Assembly (NCBI GenBank): GCA_003235435.1
Contig: QJWF01000092.1
Coordinates: 1 to 6,360, forward strand
Source of the DNA: Nitrosomonadales bacterium
Lineage (GTDB): Bacteria; Pseudomonadota; Gammaproteobacteria; Burkholderiales; Gallionellaceae
DNA: 6,360 nt
Direction: 5' to 3'
Each line of letters begins with the position of its first letter. The first letter of the stretch is position 1. Position numbers and translations under genes: made by a program. Of this stretch, positions 1 to 6,360 are shown piece by piece. The notes beneath the pieces are model-generated. The model saw only the letters and a list, made by a program, of their open reading frames with translations. It was not told the origin of the DNA and ran no database searches.

Positions 1-894
1 CACTTCGCATTGCAATCTCACACCGGTGCGTTGCTCGACCACGACTTGCACCTCGTTGATCAATCGCTCGATATCGGCCGCACTCGCGTAGCCGACATTC
101 ACGATAAAGTTGGCGTGCTTATTCGACACTTGCGCGCCGCCGATGCGCTTGCCTTTCAATCCGCACAGTTCGATCAGCCGAGCAGCATGGTCGCCGGGCG
201 GGTTGCGAAACACCGAACCGGCATTCGGCTGACTCAACGGCTGGCTGGCGATGCGCTTGTTCAATAACTCTTTAATCTCCATGCGCGCGGCTGTGCCATG
301 CCCACGAACAAATGCAAGCCAGGCAGCAGTGAACCATTCCTCGCTATCTTCACGCAGTACAACGTGGCGATAGCCGATTTCATAATCTGCCGCCGCGCGA
401 ACGCGCACCTCACCTTGCCGGTTCACAGTCATCACCTTCAGCACTTTTCCCCATGTTTCGCTGCCATAGCAACCCGCATTCATCGCGAGCATGCCGCCGA
501 CCGTTCCGGGAATTCCCGCAAAAAATTCTGCGCCGCTTAAATCATGCAGTGCTGCAAACCGCGCCAACTTTGCCCCCGATACACCAGCTTCGGCATACAC
601 GCTGCCGTCCTTTTCAAGGCGAAGATGGTTCAGTGCGCTATGCATCAGCAGAACCGTTCCACGCAAACCGCCATCGCGCACCAGCAGATTGCTTCCCAGG
701 CCCACCGCATAGAGCGGCTCATCGACAGGCATGCCGCGCAGGAATGCCAGCAGATCCTTCAGGTCTGCGGGTTTGTACATGCGCTCGGCGATCCCGCCTG
801 CTCGCCAGCTGGTGTGTTTGCGCATATCGACATGTTCGCGCATCGTGCCGCGTAGAGTTGATTCGGCTATATGTTTTGACTCGGCCATATTCAT
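1..894 (-). CDS. murB: UDP-N-acetylenolpyruvoylglucosamine reductase MurB (3' end cut by window edge)
   Basis: MurB is the cytoplasmic FAD enzyme that uses NADPH to reduce UDP-GlcNAc-enolpyruvate to UDP-MurNAc. The 298 codons visible run off the window edge, and by comparison with the family only a few C-terminal residues are missing. FAD-binding stretches are seen at residues 66-80 ([12 protein letters not shown] core) and 127-144 (GIPGTVGG, then NAGCYG). The active-site Tyr-Arg pair is at 175-176, the proton-donor Ser at 227 in NAGSVFRNP, and the probable catalytic Glu at 297 in QCEV, right at the edge. The short spacing between the YR and NAGS motifs and the NPPGD...[12 protein letters not shown] run resemble the shorter type II MurB rather than the E. 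coli type. The ATG overlaps the murC stop as ATGA, so translation is probably coupled. A second in-frame ATG two codons later is an alternative start. The preceding Shine-Dalgarno match is weak. Confidence 0.97.
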   Translation of the reverse strand, partial: MNMAESKHIAESTLRGTMREHVDMRKHTSWRAGGIAERMYKPADLKDLLAFLRGMPVDEPLYAVGLGSNLLVRDGGLRGTVLLMHSALNHLRLEKDGSVYAEAGVSGAKLARFAALHDLSGAEFFAGIPGTVGGMLAMNAGCYGSETWGKVLKVMTVNRQGEVRVRAAADYEIGYRHVVLREDSEEWFTAAWLAFVRGHGTAARMEIKELLNKRIASQPLSQPNAGSVFRNPPGDHAARLIELCGLKGKRIGGAQVSNKHANFIVNVGYASAADIERLINEVQVVVEQRTGVRLQCEV

Positions 895-2342
895 GACTCA
901 CCCGTATGTTGCGCCTCCATGGCAGGCACTTTCCCGGTTGCATCCCCTTCGTTTCTTCCGAGCAAACTGCTGGGAAGATTGCCAATCGATCCGGCTCCCA
1001 TGGTGACGACCACGTCTCCTCCCTGCACCATCTGCAATATCACCTTCTGCATGTCTGCGACATTCTCGACGAAGAGCGCCTCGCTCTGGCCGGCCACTCG
1101 CAAGGCATGCATCAGCGCCCGTCCATCCGCAGCAACGATGGGTTGTTCCCCAGCCGCATACACCTCCGTCAAGGCCAGCGCATCCACGCTGCACAATACT
1201 TTGACAAAATCCTCAAACAAATCGCGGGTACGCGTGAAACGATGCGGCTGGAACGCCAATACCAGCCGCCTGCCCGGAAACGCACCACGCACAGCTTCCA
1301 GCGTTGCTGCCATTTCCGCAGGATGATGTCCGTAATCGTCAATCAGCGTGAAGCTGCCGCCGTTGGCCAGGCTGACTTCGCCGTAATTCTGGAAGCGCCT
1401 GCCCACACCTTCGAATTCAGCCAGTGCTGCCACAATCGCACCGCTGGTCACGCCCACTTCCAATGCAACCGCGATCGCCGCGAGAGCGTTGAGCACGTTG
1501 TGCATCCCGGCCAGATTAAGGATTATGTCCAAATCCTTTGGCGTGCCGTTCTGCCTGCATTGCGCCGTGAAATGCATCTGTCCTCCCCTGTGCTGCACGC
1601 CTACGGCACGGATCTGCGCGTCCCCGCTTAAACCGTACGTCGTCACTGGTTTGCTGATGCGCGGCAGGATTTCGCGCACGTTGGCATCGTCCACGCACAA
1701 CATCACCCTGCCATAGAACGGCAGGTGCTCGACAAAATCCACGAACGCCTGCTTGAGCCGCGCAAAATCATGACCATAGGTTTCCATATGGTCTGCATCG
1801 ATGTTGGTGATCACTGCGAGTATCGGTTGCAAGTGCAGGAACGATGCATCCGACTCGTCTGCCTCGACCACGATGAACTCTCCCGTGCCGAGCTTGGCAT
1901 TGGTCCCGCTGCTGTTGAGCTTGCCGCCGATGACAAATGTCGGATCGAAACCGCCTTTGGCCAGCACACTGGCGATCAGGGATGTAGTGGTTGTCTTGCC
2001 GTGTGTGCCGGCCACCGCGATACCCTGGCGCAAACGCATCAATTCGGCCAGCATCATCGCGCGCGGTACAACGGGGATCCTGCGCGCGCGCGCAGCCGAC
2101 ACTTCCGGGTTATCATCTTTGACAGCGGTGGAAACAACCACTGCATCAGCATTGGCCAGGTTCTGTTCGGCATGGCCGGGATACACAGTCGCGCCCAATT
2201 TCTTGAGACGCCGGGTCACTGCATTCACAGCGATATCTGAGCCGCTCACCTGGAAGCCGAGATTGAGCAGTACTTCGGCAATGCCATTCATCCCGGAACC
2301 ACCGATACCGACAAAATGTATATGTTTGACTTTATGTCTCAC
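891..2342 (-). CDS. murC: UDP-N-acetylmuramate--L-alanine ligase MurC
   Basis: MurC is the cytoplasmic ATP-dependent ligase that adds L-Ala to UDP-MurNAc, the first step of stem-peptide assembly. The 483 residues fit the family's usual 460-490. Domain 1 opens with the nucleotide-binding GIGGSGM loop (12-18). The central ATPase domain has the P-loop GTHGKTTTT (112-120), EADESD (160-165) and NIDADHM (180-186). HNVLNA (281-286) and GVGRRFQ (312-318) mark the passage to domain 3, which carries DDYGHHP (335-341) and FQPHRFTRT (364-372). DDYGHHP and HRFTRT separate MurC from MurD, E and F. The start codon is GTG and overlaps the murG TGA as GTGA; there is only a weak purine-rich stretch upstream, which suggests translational coupling. 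About 20 hydrophilic residues follow the last conserved region ([10 protein letters not shown]) and look like a dispensable tail. The stop overlaps the murB start by four bases. Confidence 0.98.
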   Translation of the reverse strand: MRHKVKHIHFVGIGGSGMNGIAEVLLNLGFQVSGSDIAVNAVTRRLKKLGATVYPGHAEQNLANADAVVVSTAVKDDNPEVSAARARRIPVVPRAMMLAELMRLRQGIAVAGTHGKTTTTSLIASVLAKGGFDPTFVIGGKLNSSGTNAKLGTGEFIVVEADESDASFLHLQPILAVITNIDADHMETYGHDFARLKQAFVDFVEHLPFYGRVMLCVDDANVREILPRISKPVTTYGLSGDAQIRAVGVQHRGGQMHFTAQCRQNGTPKDLDIILNLAGMHNVLNALAAIAVALEVGVTSGAIVAALAEFEGVGRRFQNYGEVSLANGGSFTLIDDYGHHPAEMAATLEAVRGAFPGRRLVLAFQPHRFTRTRDLFEDFVKVLCSVDALALTEVYAAGEQPIVAADGRALMHALRVAGQSEALFVENVADMQKVILQMVQGGDVVVTMGAGSIGNLPSSLLGRNEGDATGKVPAMEAQHTGES

Positions 2343-3445
2343 GATTCCGCCAATGCTCCGCAGATATCTGCGACTTTCCGAGCCGCGTCAGGTCTGGCCA
2401 CACTGCGGGCCTGTTGTGCCATAGCCACCAATCTTTCCCGGCCATGCTCTCCATAGAGCAAATCGCGCAGAATCTGCGCCAGCTTTTCTGCGCTCAACTC
2501 ACTCTGTGGCAGCAATAGAGCCGCACCACGCTCGCTCAAAAAGCGTGCGTTGCAGGTCTGATGATCGTCCACCGCCAATGGAAACGGGATCAATATGCTC
2601 GCCACGCCCGCTGCGGCAAGTTCAGCGACAGTCAGAGCACCGGCACGGCAAATAACCAAATCAGCATTGCCATAATATTTTGCCATTTCGTCTATGAAGG
2701 GCTTGATGTCGCCCTCTACTCCGGCCTGCCGATATGAATTACTTACCGCCGCCAGATGCTGCTTGCCGGTCTGATGGACCACATTCGGTTGTGTGTCTTG
2801 CGGCAGCAAAGCGTCGCCTCCCCCCCTGCGCAGCAGCGCGAGTGCCTTCGGGACGGTTTCATTGAGAGCCTTGGCACCCAGACTTCCGCCCAACACCAGC
2901 ACATTCGTTCTGCCCGTATGATTTGCATAGCGCTGCCTGGGTTCAGGCAATGCGGCGATATCGTTGCGCACCGGATTTCCGCACCATATCGCCTGATGCA
3001 AAACATCCGGGAAACCACTCAACACCTTTTGTGAGAATCGCGCCAGCACCTTGTTGCTCAAACCAGCCACTGAGTTTTGCTCGTGTATAACCAGCGGACG
3101 GCGCAATACCGCCGCCATCATTCCGCCAGGAAACGAAATATAGCCGCCCATTCCCAGCACCACATCGGGACGATGGCGAAGTATCGCGGCGGCGCTCTGC
3201 CACAGCGCAACCAGCAAGTTGAATGGCAACATCAGCTTGCGCAGCAAACCCTTGCCGCGCAATCCGGAAAATCGTACCAAGGCCATTTCGTAACCGTGCC
3301 TTGGCACAAGTTCAGCTTCCATGCTGTGAGGAGCGCCCAGCCATGTAACCCGCCACCCCAGGGAGCGCAAGACATCCGCCACGGCAAGTGCGGGAAAGAT
3401 ATGCCCGCCTGTTCCGCCCGCCATGATCAGAATCGAATGACTCAT
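2339..3445 (-). CDS. murG: UDP-GlcNAc:lipid I N-acetylglucosaminyltransferase MurG
   Basis: MurG is a peripheral inner-membrane GT-B transferase that moves GlcNAc from UDP-GlcNAc to lipid I, giving lipid II. The 368 residues are close to the usual 350-365. The N-terminal domain has the glycine loop [12 protein letters not shown] (10-21) with His15, the GMGGY loop (98-102) and HEQN (121-124), the acceptor side of the cleft. GNPVR (156-160) leads into the C-terminal donor domain with LGGSLGA (185-191), HQTGK (224-228), [10 protein letters not shown] (266-275, Glu275 being the likely ribose-contacting acid) and the DDHQTCNA segment (293-300). A GC-rich stretch near residues 206-217 ([12 protein letters not shown]) appears as a small loop insertion and contains a run of seven G. 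The ATG overlaps the ftsW TGA as ATGA, and an AAGGGGG ribosome site lies 8 bases upstream inside ftsW. Confidence 0.98.
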   Translation of the reverse strand: MSHSILIMAGGTGGHIFPALAVADVLRSLGWRVTWLGAPHSMEAELVPRHGYEMALVRFSGLRGKGLLRKLMLPFNLLVALWQSAAAILRHRPDVVLGMGGYISFPGGMMAAVLRRPLVIHEQNSVAGLSNKVLARFSQKVLSGFPDVLHQAIWCGNPVRNDIAALPEPRQRYANHTGRTNVLVLGGSLGAKALNETVPKALALLRRGGGDALLPQDTQPNVVHQTGKQHLAAVSNSYRQAGVEGDIKPFIDEMAKYYGNADLVICRAGALTVAELAAAGVASILIPFPLAVDDHQTCNARFLSERGAALLLPQSELSAEKLAQILRDLLYGEHGRERLVAMAQQARSVARPDAARKVADICGALAES

Positions 3446-4716
3446 ACCGGCTGCCCCCTTGCGATTCGCCGATTCTCATAATCCACACGAAGCAACATTG
3501 CCGCTGCAACACAATTCACCAGCATACCGCTGCCGCCAAAACTCAGGAACGGCAAAGTCAGACCTTTGGTCGGCAGCACACCCATATTCACGCCGATATT
3601 GATCATTGCCTGTACCCCTATCCATACTCCGATTCCCTGCGCGACCAAAGCGGAAAAATTACGATCTAGAAAGGCGGCCTTGCGGCCTATCTGAAAAGCG
3701 CGTACCACCAGCAATGCGAAAAGCAGGATCACCGCCGTTACGCCAACCAGACCCAACTCTTCAGCAATAACCGCCATCAGGAAGTCGGTGTGCGCTTCCG
3801 GCAGGTAAAACAATTTTTCCACGCTACCGCCCAAACCCACGCCGAACCATTCACCTCGCCCGAATGCGATCAGTGCATGGCTCAATTGATATCCCTTGCC
3901 GAAGGGGTCGGCCCATGGATCCATGAAGCCTATGACGCGTTGCATCCGGTAGGGCGCATATATCGTCATTGCAGCAAAGAGCATTGGCAGTGACACGATC
4001 AAACCTGCGAACACTGCAAGATTGAATCCGCCCAGCCACAAAGTGGCCAGCGCTATGGCGCAGATCACCACCAGCGCACCCATGTCCGGTTCCAGCAACA
4101 AGAGTGAGCCGATCAGCGCCATCACTACCAGCATCGGGACAAAGGCTTTGATGAACAGATGTTTGATCTTTCCCTTGCGAACCGTGTAATCAGCCGCATA
4201 CAACACCGCAAGCAGTTTCATCAATTCCGAGGGCTGAAGATTGATGATGAACAACGGCAACCAGCGGCGGCTGTGGTTGACCTCGCGTCCGATCCCCGGG
4301 ACCAGCACCAAAACCAGCAACAGCACCCCGAACATGAAAAGATGAGGAGCGTAACGCTGCCAGTTCTGAAACGGGACCTGAAAGGCGAACAACGCTGCAA
4401 TCAATCCGATCGCAATGTACATACCATGGCGGAACAAATAATAGGAAGGTTGGTAACCGGTGAATTGATTCGCTTCCGCAGTAGCGATAGAGGATGAATA
4501 AACCATCACCAGTCCGAGCGCGAGCAGCCCGGTCAATACCCAGATCAGCAATTCGTCAAATTGCGCAATGGAAGGGCGAATTCGCGTCCTGACTGAGGAA
4601 GTGTGGGGGTGTAATCCCCGGGCACCGACCGACGTTGCCGATCTTGCCGGTCTCTTCGCCGGATACGGGCCGCCCCTTGTCGGCGTCAAAGGATGTGGAC
4701 GGGTTAGTGAGACCAC
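3442..4716 (-). CDS. ftsW: Septal peptidoglycan glycosyltransferase FtsW (SEDS family) with an unusual N-terminal leader
   Basis: FtsW is the multi-pass inner-membrane SEDS polymerase that builds septal glycan strands from lipid II together with FtsI/PBP3. The 424-residue product shows about ten hydrophobic segments from residue 55 on. Family marks are MVYSSS at the end of TM1 (71-76), NHSRRWL (147-153), NLQPSELMK (159-167), LLLLEPDMG (205-213), the YLPEAHTDF loop with the putative catalytic Asp311, and [16 protein letters not shown] (382-397). The order, between murD and murG, and the short tail favour FtsW over RodA. The chosen GTG start is supported by AGGGAG five bases upstream; between it and TM1 the only usual start codon is a TTG at codon 10. 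Residues 1 to about 47 are basic and proline-rich and do not resemble the short cytoplasmic tail I expect in betaproteobacterial FtsW. The gene overlaps the end of murD by 13 bases. Confidence 0.95.
   Translation of the reverse strand: MVSLTRPHPLTPTRGGPYPAKRPARSATSVGARGLHPHTSSVRTRIRPSIAQFDELLIWVLTGLLALGLVMVYSSSIATAEANQFTGYQPSYYLFRHGMYIAIGLIAALFAFQVPFQNWQRYAPHLFMFGVLLLVLVLVPGIGREVNHSRRWLPLFIINLQPSELMKLLAVLYAADYTVRKGKIKHLFIKAFVPMLVVMALIGSLLLLEPDMGALVVICAIALATLWLGGFNLAVFAGLIVSLPMLFAAMTIYAPYRMQRVIGFMDPWADPFGKGYQLSHALIAFGRGEWFGVGLGGSVEKLFYLPEAHTDFLMAVIAEELGLVGVTAVILLFALLVVRAFQIGRKAAFLDRNFSALVAQGIGVWIGVQAMINIGVNMGVLPTKGLTLPFLSFGGSGMLVNCVAAAMLLRVDYENRRIARGQPV
3454..3460 (-). promoter_or_regulatory. 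Ribosome binding site of murG
   Basis: AAGGGGG ends eight bases before the murG ATG at 3445, within the last codons of ftsW. Together with the 4-base ATGA overlap it fits both fresh initiation and coupling to ftsW translation. Confidence 0.5.
4575..4716 (-). other. FtsW N-terminal leader segment of atypical composition
   Basis: This stretch codes for roughly the first 47 residues of FtsW, before the family-like [11 protein letters not shown]. It holds at least eight Arg/Lys residues and many Pro and Gly, with no hydrophobic segment. Its codon use stands out: Arg AGG or AGA four times and CGG once, Leu CTA and TTA, and Gly GGA, whereas the conserved part of ftsW mostly uses CGN and CTG/TTG. 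Short inverted matches (CCGAC twice at 4625-4633 against GTCGG at 4679-4683; GGGG 4606-4609 against CCCC 4616-4619) are present. It may be intergenic or repeat DNA translated through from the murD end. That is inference; the composition is directly seen. Confidence 0.5.
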
Positions 4717-6152
4717 GATTTCTCCCTGCTCAACCTGTGCACAGCCTCGATAAACACCTCGGCACGATGCTCGTAATTGCGGAACATATCGAAACTGGCG
4801 CAGGCAGGCGACAGCAATACTGCATCGCCTCTCTGCGCGAGCCTTGCCGACAGCTGCACGGCATCATTCATATCCACTGCATGCAACACGTCGACACCGG
4901 AACCATTCAGTGCAGACGCTATCATCGGAGCGTCTCGCCCGATCAGCACAACTGCTCGGGCGTGCTTAGCCACCGCCGGATTTAACGGCGAAAAATCCTG
5001 ACCCTTGCCTTCACCGCCTGCTATCAGCACCACCTTGCACCCCAACCCCTGCAACGCTGCAATGGTCGCGCCGACATTGGTGCCCTTGGAATCGTCGTAG
5101 TAAGCAACACCGTCGATCTCCGCCACGCGTTCGACGCGATGTGGCAAACCTTTGAAACTGCGCAGCGCATCCAGCAGCATTGGCATCGGAAAATCTATTG
5201 CGCAGCTCAGAGCCAGTGCAGCCAGGGCATTAGCAATGTTATGCATGCCCACCAGCTGTAACTCGCTGGCCTTGAGCAAGCGCTTCCTGCCTTGCATCAG
5301 CCAGATTTCTTCTTCAATGCGCTCTATGCCGAAATCACCTTCGGTTTCTGGCTCATTCAGGCCGAACGTGATGACCTTGCAATCCTTTCGTGCCATGTTC
5401 ATGCTGCGCTCGTCATCACGGTTCAAAACCTGAACACTGCAACCGGAAAATATTCTTGCCTTGGCGGCGATGTATTCATCCATATCCGCATAACGATCGA
5501 GATGATCCTCGCTGATGTTCAGCACTGTCGCGGCATCCGCATTCAGACTGCTGGTTGTTTCCAACTGGAAACTGGATAGTTCCAGGACCCAAACCTCCGG
5601 CTGATTCACACCACGCTCCAATACCACGTCTAGCACCGCTGGTGATATGTTTCCCGCCGCTACCGCATCCTTGCCGGCAGCCTTGCAAAGATGCTCCACC
5701 ATGCTGGTGACAGTGGTCTTGCCGTTCGCTCCGGTGATTGCAAGAATGTGCGGACGGTTGTCCTTCGGCAAGGATTGCGCGAACAACTCGATATCCCCCA
5801 CCACCTCGATCCCGCGAGCCACTGCTCTAGCCACCGCCGGATCGCGCAATGGAACACCCGGACTGATGGCAATCAATTCGATGCCGTCAAACAGCGCATC
5901 ATTGAAATTCCCGCAGTAGATTTGTCCGGCTGCAACATACTGTCCGATCTCGGCCAGACCCGGCGGAGTGCTGCGGCTATCCGCCACCCGCAATTGCGCT
6001 TTCTGGGCGCTGAGCCAGCGCACCATAGACAACCCTGTTTCGCCCAGGCCCAGCACCAGCACTGATTTGTCTTTATGCTGCGGCATACCAAGCTGAGATT
6101 CACCAGACCCGGCAATATCCTTTGGTGCAGACATGACTTTAGCTGTGCTCAT
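4704..6152 (-). CDS. murD: UDP-N-acetylmuramoyl-L-alanine--D-glutamate ligase MurD
   Basis: MurD is the cytoplasmic ATP-dependent ligase that adds D-Glu to UDP-MurNAc-L-Ala. The 482 residues are slightly longer than the usual 440-470 because of an N-terminal leader of about 22 residues before [13 protein letters not shown]. Domain 1 has GLGETG (35-40) and ISPGVP (96-101). The central domain has the P-loop [10 protein letters not shown] (141-150), GNIS (167-170), ELSSFQLE (191-198), [10 protein letters not shown] (212-221) and Lys231 in AAKARIF, the residue expected to be carbamylated. HNIANAL (304-310) and LPHRVE (336-341) lead to domain 3 with DDSKGTN (353-359), [10 protein letters not shown] and the terminal [12 protein letters not shown] (446-457). 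The start at 6152 is preceded by a strong AGGGAGGG site; ATGs at codons 7 and 23 are alternatives, codon 23 being closest to the usual family start. The gene ends 13 bases inside the ftsW frame. Confidence 0.98.
   Translation of the reverse strand: MSTAKVMSAPKDIAGSGESQLGMPQHKDKSVLVLGLGETGLSMVRWLSAQKAQLRVADSRSTPPGLAEIGQYVAAGQIYCGNFNDALFDGIELIAISPGVPLRDPAVARAVARGIEVVGDIELFAQSLPKDNRPHILAITGANGKTTVTSMVEHLCKAAGKDAVAAGNISPAVLDVVLERGVNQPEVWVLELSSFQLETTSSLNADAATVLNISEDHLDRYADMDEYIAAKARIFSGCSVQVLNRDDERSMNMARKDCKVITFGLNEPETEGDFGIERIEEEIWLMQGRKRLLKASELQLVGMHNIANALAALALSCAIDFPMPMLLDALRSFKGLPHRVERVAEIDGVAYYDDSKGTNVGATIAALQGLGCKVVLIAGGEGKGQDFSPLNPAVAKHARAVVLIGRDAPMIASALNGSGVDVLHAVDMNDAVQLSARLAQRGDAVLLSPACASFDMFRNYEHRAEVFIEAVHRLSREKSWSH
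4722..4727 (-). promoter_or_regulatory. Ribosome binding site of ftsW
   Basis: AGGGAG lies five bases before the GTG at 4716, inside the last codons of murD. It is the main evidence for this ftsW start and so for including the long leader. Confidence 0.65.
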
Positions 6153-6208
6153 ATGTCCCTCCCTGATGCTTGCGCGATCAACTTGTACATTTGCCCCTTC
6201 GCGATCAT
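6149..6208 (-). CDS. Possible 19-residue ORF bridging mraY and murD
   Basis: A 19-codon frame ([19 protein letters not shown]) begins with an ATG that overlaps the mraY TGA as ATGA (6205-6208) and ends with a TGA that overlaps the murD ATG as ATGA (6149-6152). It therefore fills the whole 52-base gap and uses the same junction type as the other genes here. There is no clear Shine-Dalgarno site before its first ATG; a second ATG at codon 7 (6190) has AAGGGG three bases upstream. The murD ribosome site lies inside it. I recognise no family. It could be a translated linker that carries ribosomes from mraY to murD, or a chance open frame; its length gives no statistical support as a gene. Confidence 0.3.
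   Translation of the reverse strand: MIAKGQMYKLIAQASGRDI
6157..6164 (-). promoter_or_regulatory. Ribosome binding site of murD
   Basis: AGGGAGGG, containing a full GGAGG core at 6158-6162, lies four to five bases before the ATG at 6152. It is the strongest Shine-Dalgarno match in the window and decides the long murD start over the later in-frame ATGs. Confidence 0.75.
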
Positions 6209-6217
6209 CTCAACTTG
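6173..6217 (-). repeat. Imperfect short direct repeat spanning the mraY stop and the mraY-murD gap
   Basis: On the coding strand CAAGTTGA followed by GATCGCG occurs at 6217-6200 and again, with five bases fewer, at 6185-6173. The copies begin 32 bases apart. The first includes the end of mraY and its stop; the second lies in the gap. This looks like a small local duplication that may have made the gap and the 19-codon frame. Confidence 0.5.
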
Positions 6218-6360
6218 AGGGTCGCCAGACCCAGCAATACCAGCAAAATAGTGATGATCCAGAATCTCACTACGACTTGCGTCTCTTTCCAGCCTTTCAG
6301 TTCATAATGGTGATGGAGCGGCGCCATTCGGAAAACGCGCTTTCCTGTCAGCTTGAACGA
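6205..6360 (-). CDS. mraY: Phospho-N-acetylmuramoyl-pentapeptide-transferase MraY (C-terminal 51 residues)
   Basis: Only the end of the gene lies in the window; its start is beyond the right edge. MraY is the inner-membrane transferase that joins UDP-MurNAc-pentapeptide to undecaprenyl phosphate to give lipid I. The visible part holds the conserved [13 protein letters not shown] stretch (visible residues 12-24) with the family's triple-histidine motif, then VVVRFWII leading into the last hydrophobic helix and the typical ending LGLATLKLR before TGA. The match to the end of E. coli MraY (VRFWII...LATLKVR, from memory) is very close. Its place directly before murD is the normal dcw order. Confidence 0.97.
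   Translation of the reverse strand, partial: SFKLTGKRVFRMAPLHHHYELKGWKETQVVVRFWIITILLVLLGLATLKLR

Noticed and set aside
453..896. Overlapping plus-strand frames opposite murB
   Set aside because: murB on the minus strand reads through without a stop and has all catalytic motifs, so these are shadows; no ribosome site or domain supports them.
906..1631. A 241-codon plus-strand open frame opposite murC
   Set aside because: It lies wholly antisense to a murC gene with all motifs intact; its product is rich in His, Arg and Gln with no recognisable domain, as expected of a mirror frame.
1801..2424. A 207-codon plus-strand open frame opposite the murC start and murG end
   Set aside because: It crosses a real gene junction on the other strand and has the Ser/Pro/Thr-rich composition of an antisense shadow.
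4605..4619. GGGG/CCCC hairpin considered as a terminator between murD and ftsW
   Set aside because: The stem is only four bases, there is no following T run on the transcribed strand, and it lies within the ftsW reading frame.
6153..6204. Possible promoter in the mraY-murD gap (TTGATC with a CATATG-like box)
   Set aside because: Spacing is about 20 bases and the second box is the murD start region itself; no convincing sigma-70 match.
1..6360. CRISPR array, tRNA, rRNA, transposase, phage or defence genes
   Set aside because: Nearly all sequence is accounted for by dcw genes and no repeat array, RNA gene motif or mobile-element protein is visible.

Overview
The window is a minus-strand segment of the division and cell wall (dcw) cluster of a Gram-negative bacterium. 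Read in the direction of transcription, from high to low coordinates, the order is mraY (3' end only), murD, ftsW, murG, murC, murB (lacks only its last few codons). All five enzymes and the SEDS glycosyltransferase keep their family motifs, and none shows a frameshift or internal stop. Moderate GC content, the gene order with murB directly after murC, and sequence details such as GLGETGLSM in MurD and [11 protein letters not shown] in MraY point to a proteobacterium. The most likely group is Betaproteobacteria, perhaps Nitrosomonadales or Gallionellaceae, but that placement is inference from memory of the families, not from a search.

Layout: 1-894 murB; 891-2342 murC; 2339-3445 murG; 3442-4716 ftsW; 4704-6152 murD; 6153-6204 a 52-base gap; 6205-6360 the end of mraY. 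The genes are packed with almost no spacers. Three junctions (ftsW/murG, murG/murC, murC/murB) are 4-base stop/start overlaps (ATGA, GTGA, ATGA), and murD/ftsW overlap by 13 bases. No terminator or convincing promoter was seen, so the block is most likely one polycistronic unit read from a promoter upstream, outside the window. ddl and ftsQ probably follow murB, also outside.

The genes together cover lipid II synthesis and its first use. MurB reduces UDP-GlcNAc-enolpyruvate, MurC adds L-Ala and MurD adds D-Glu in the cytoplasm. MraY moves the completed UDP-MurNAc-pentapeptide onto undecaprenyl phosphate, MurG adds GlcNAc to give lipid II, and FtsW polymerises lipid II at the septum.

No new enzyme system is visible. 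Two places depart from a standard dcw cluster. First, a 19-codon open frame exactly fills the mraY-murD gap and is joined to both neighbours by ATGA overlaps. Second, FtsW has an arginine/proline-rich N-terminal leader of about 47 residues with codon use unlike the rest of the gene, as if intergenic DNA or a small repeat had been captured into the reading frame.
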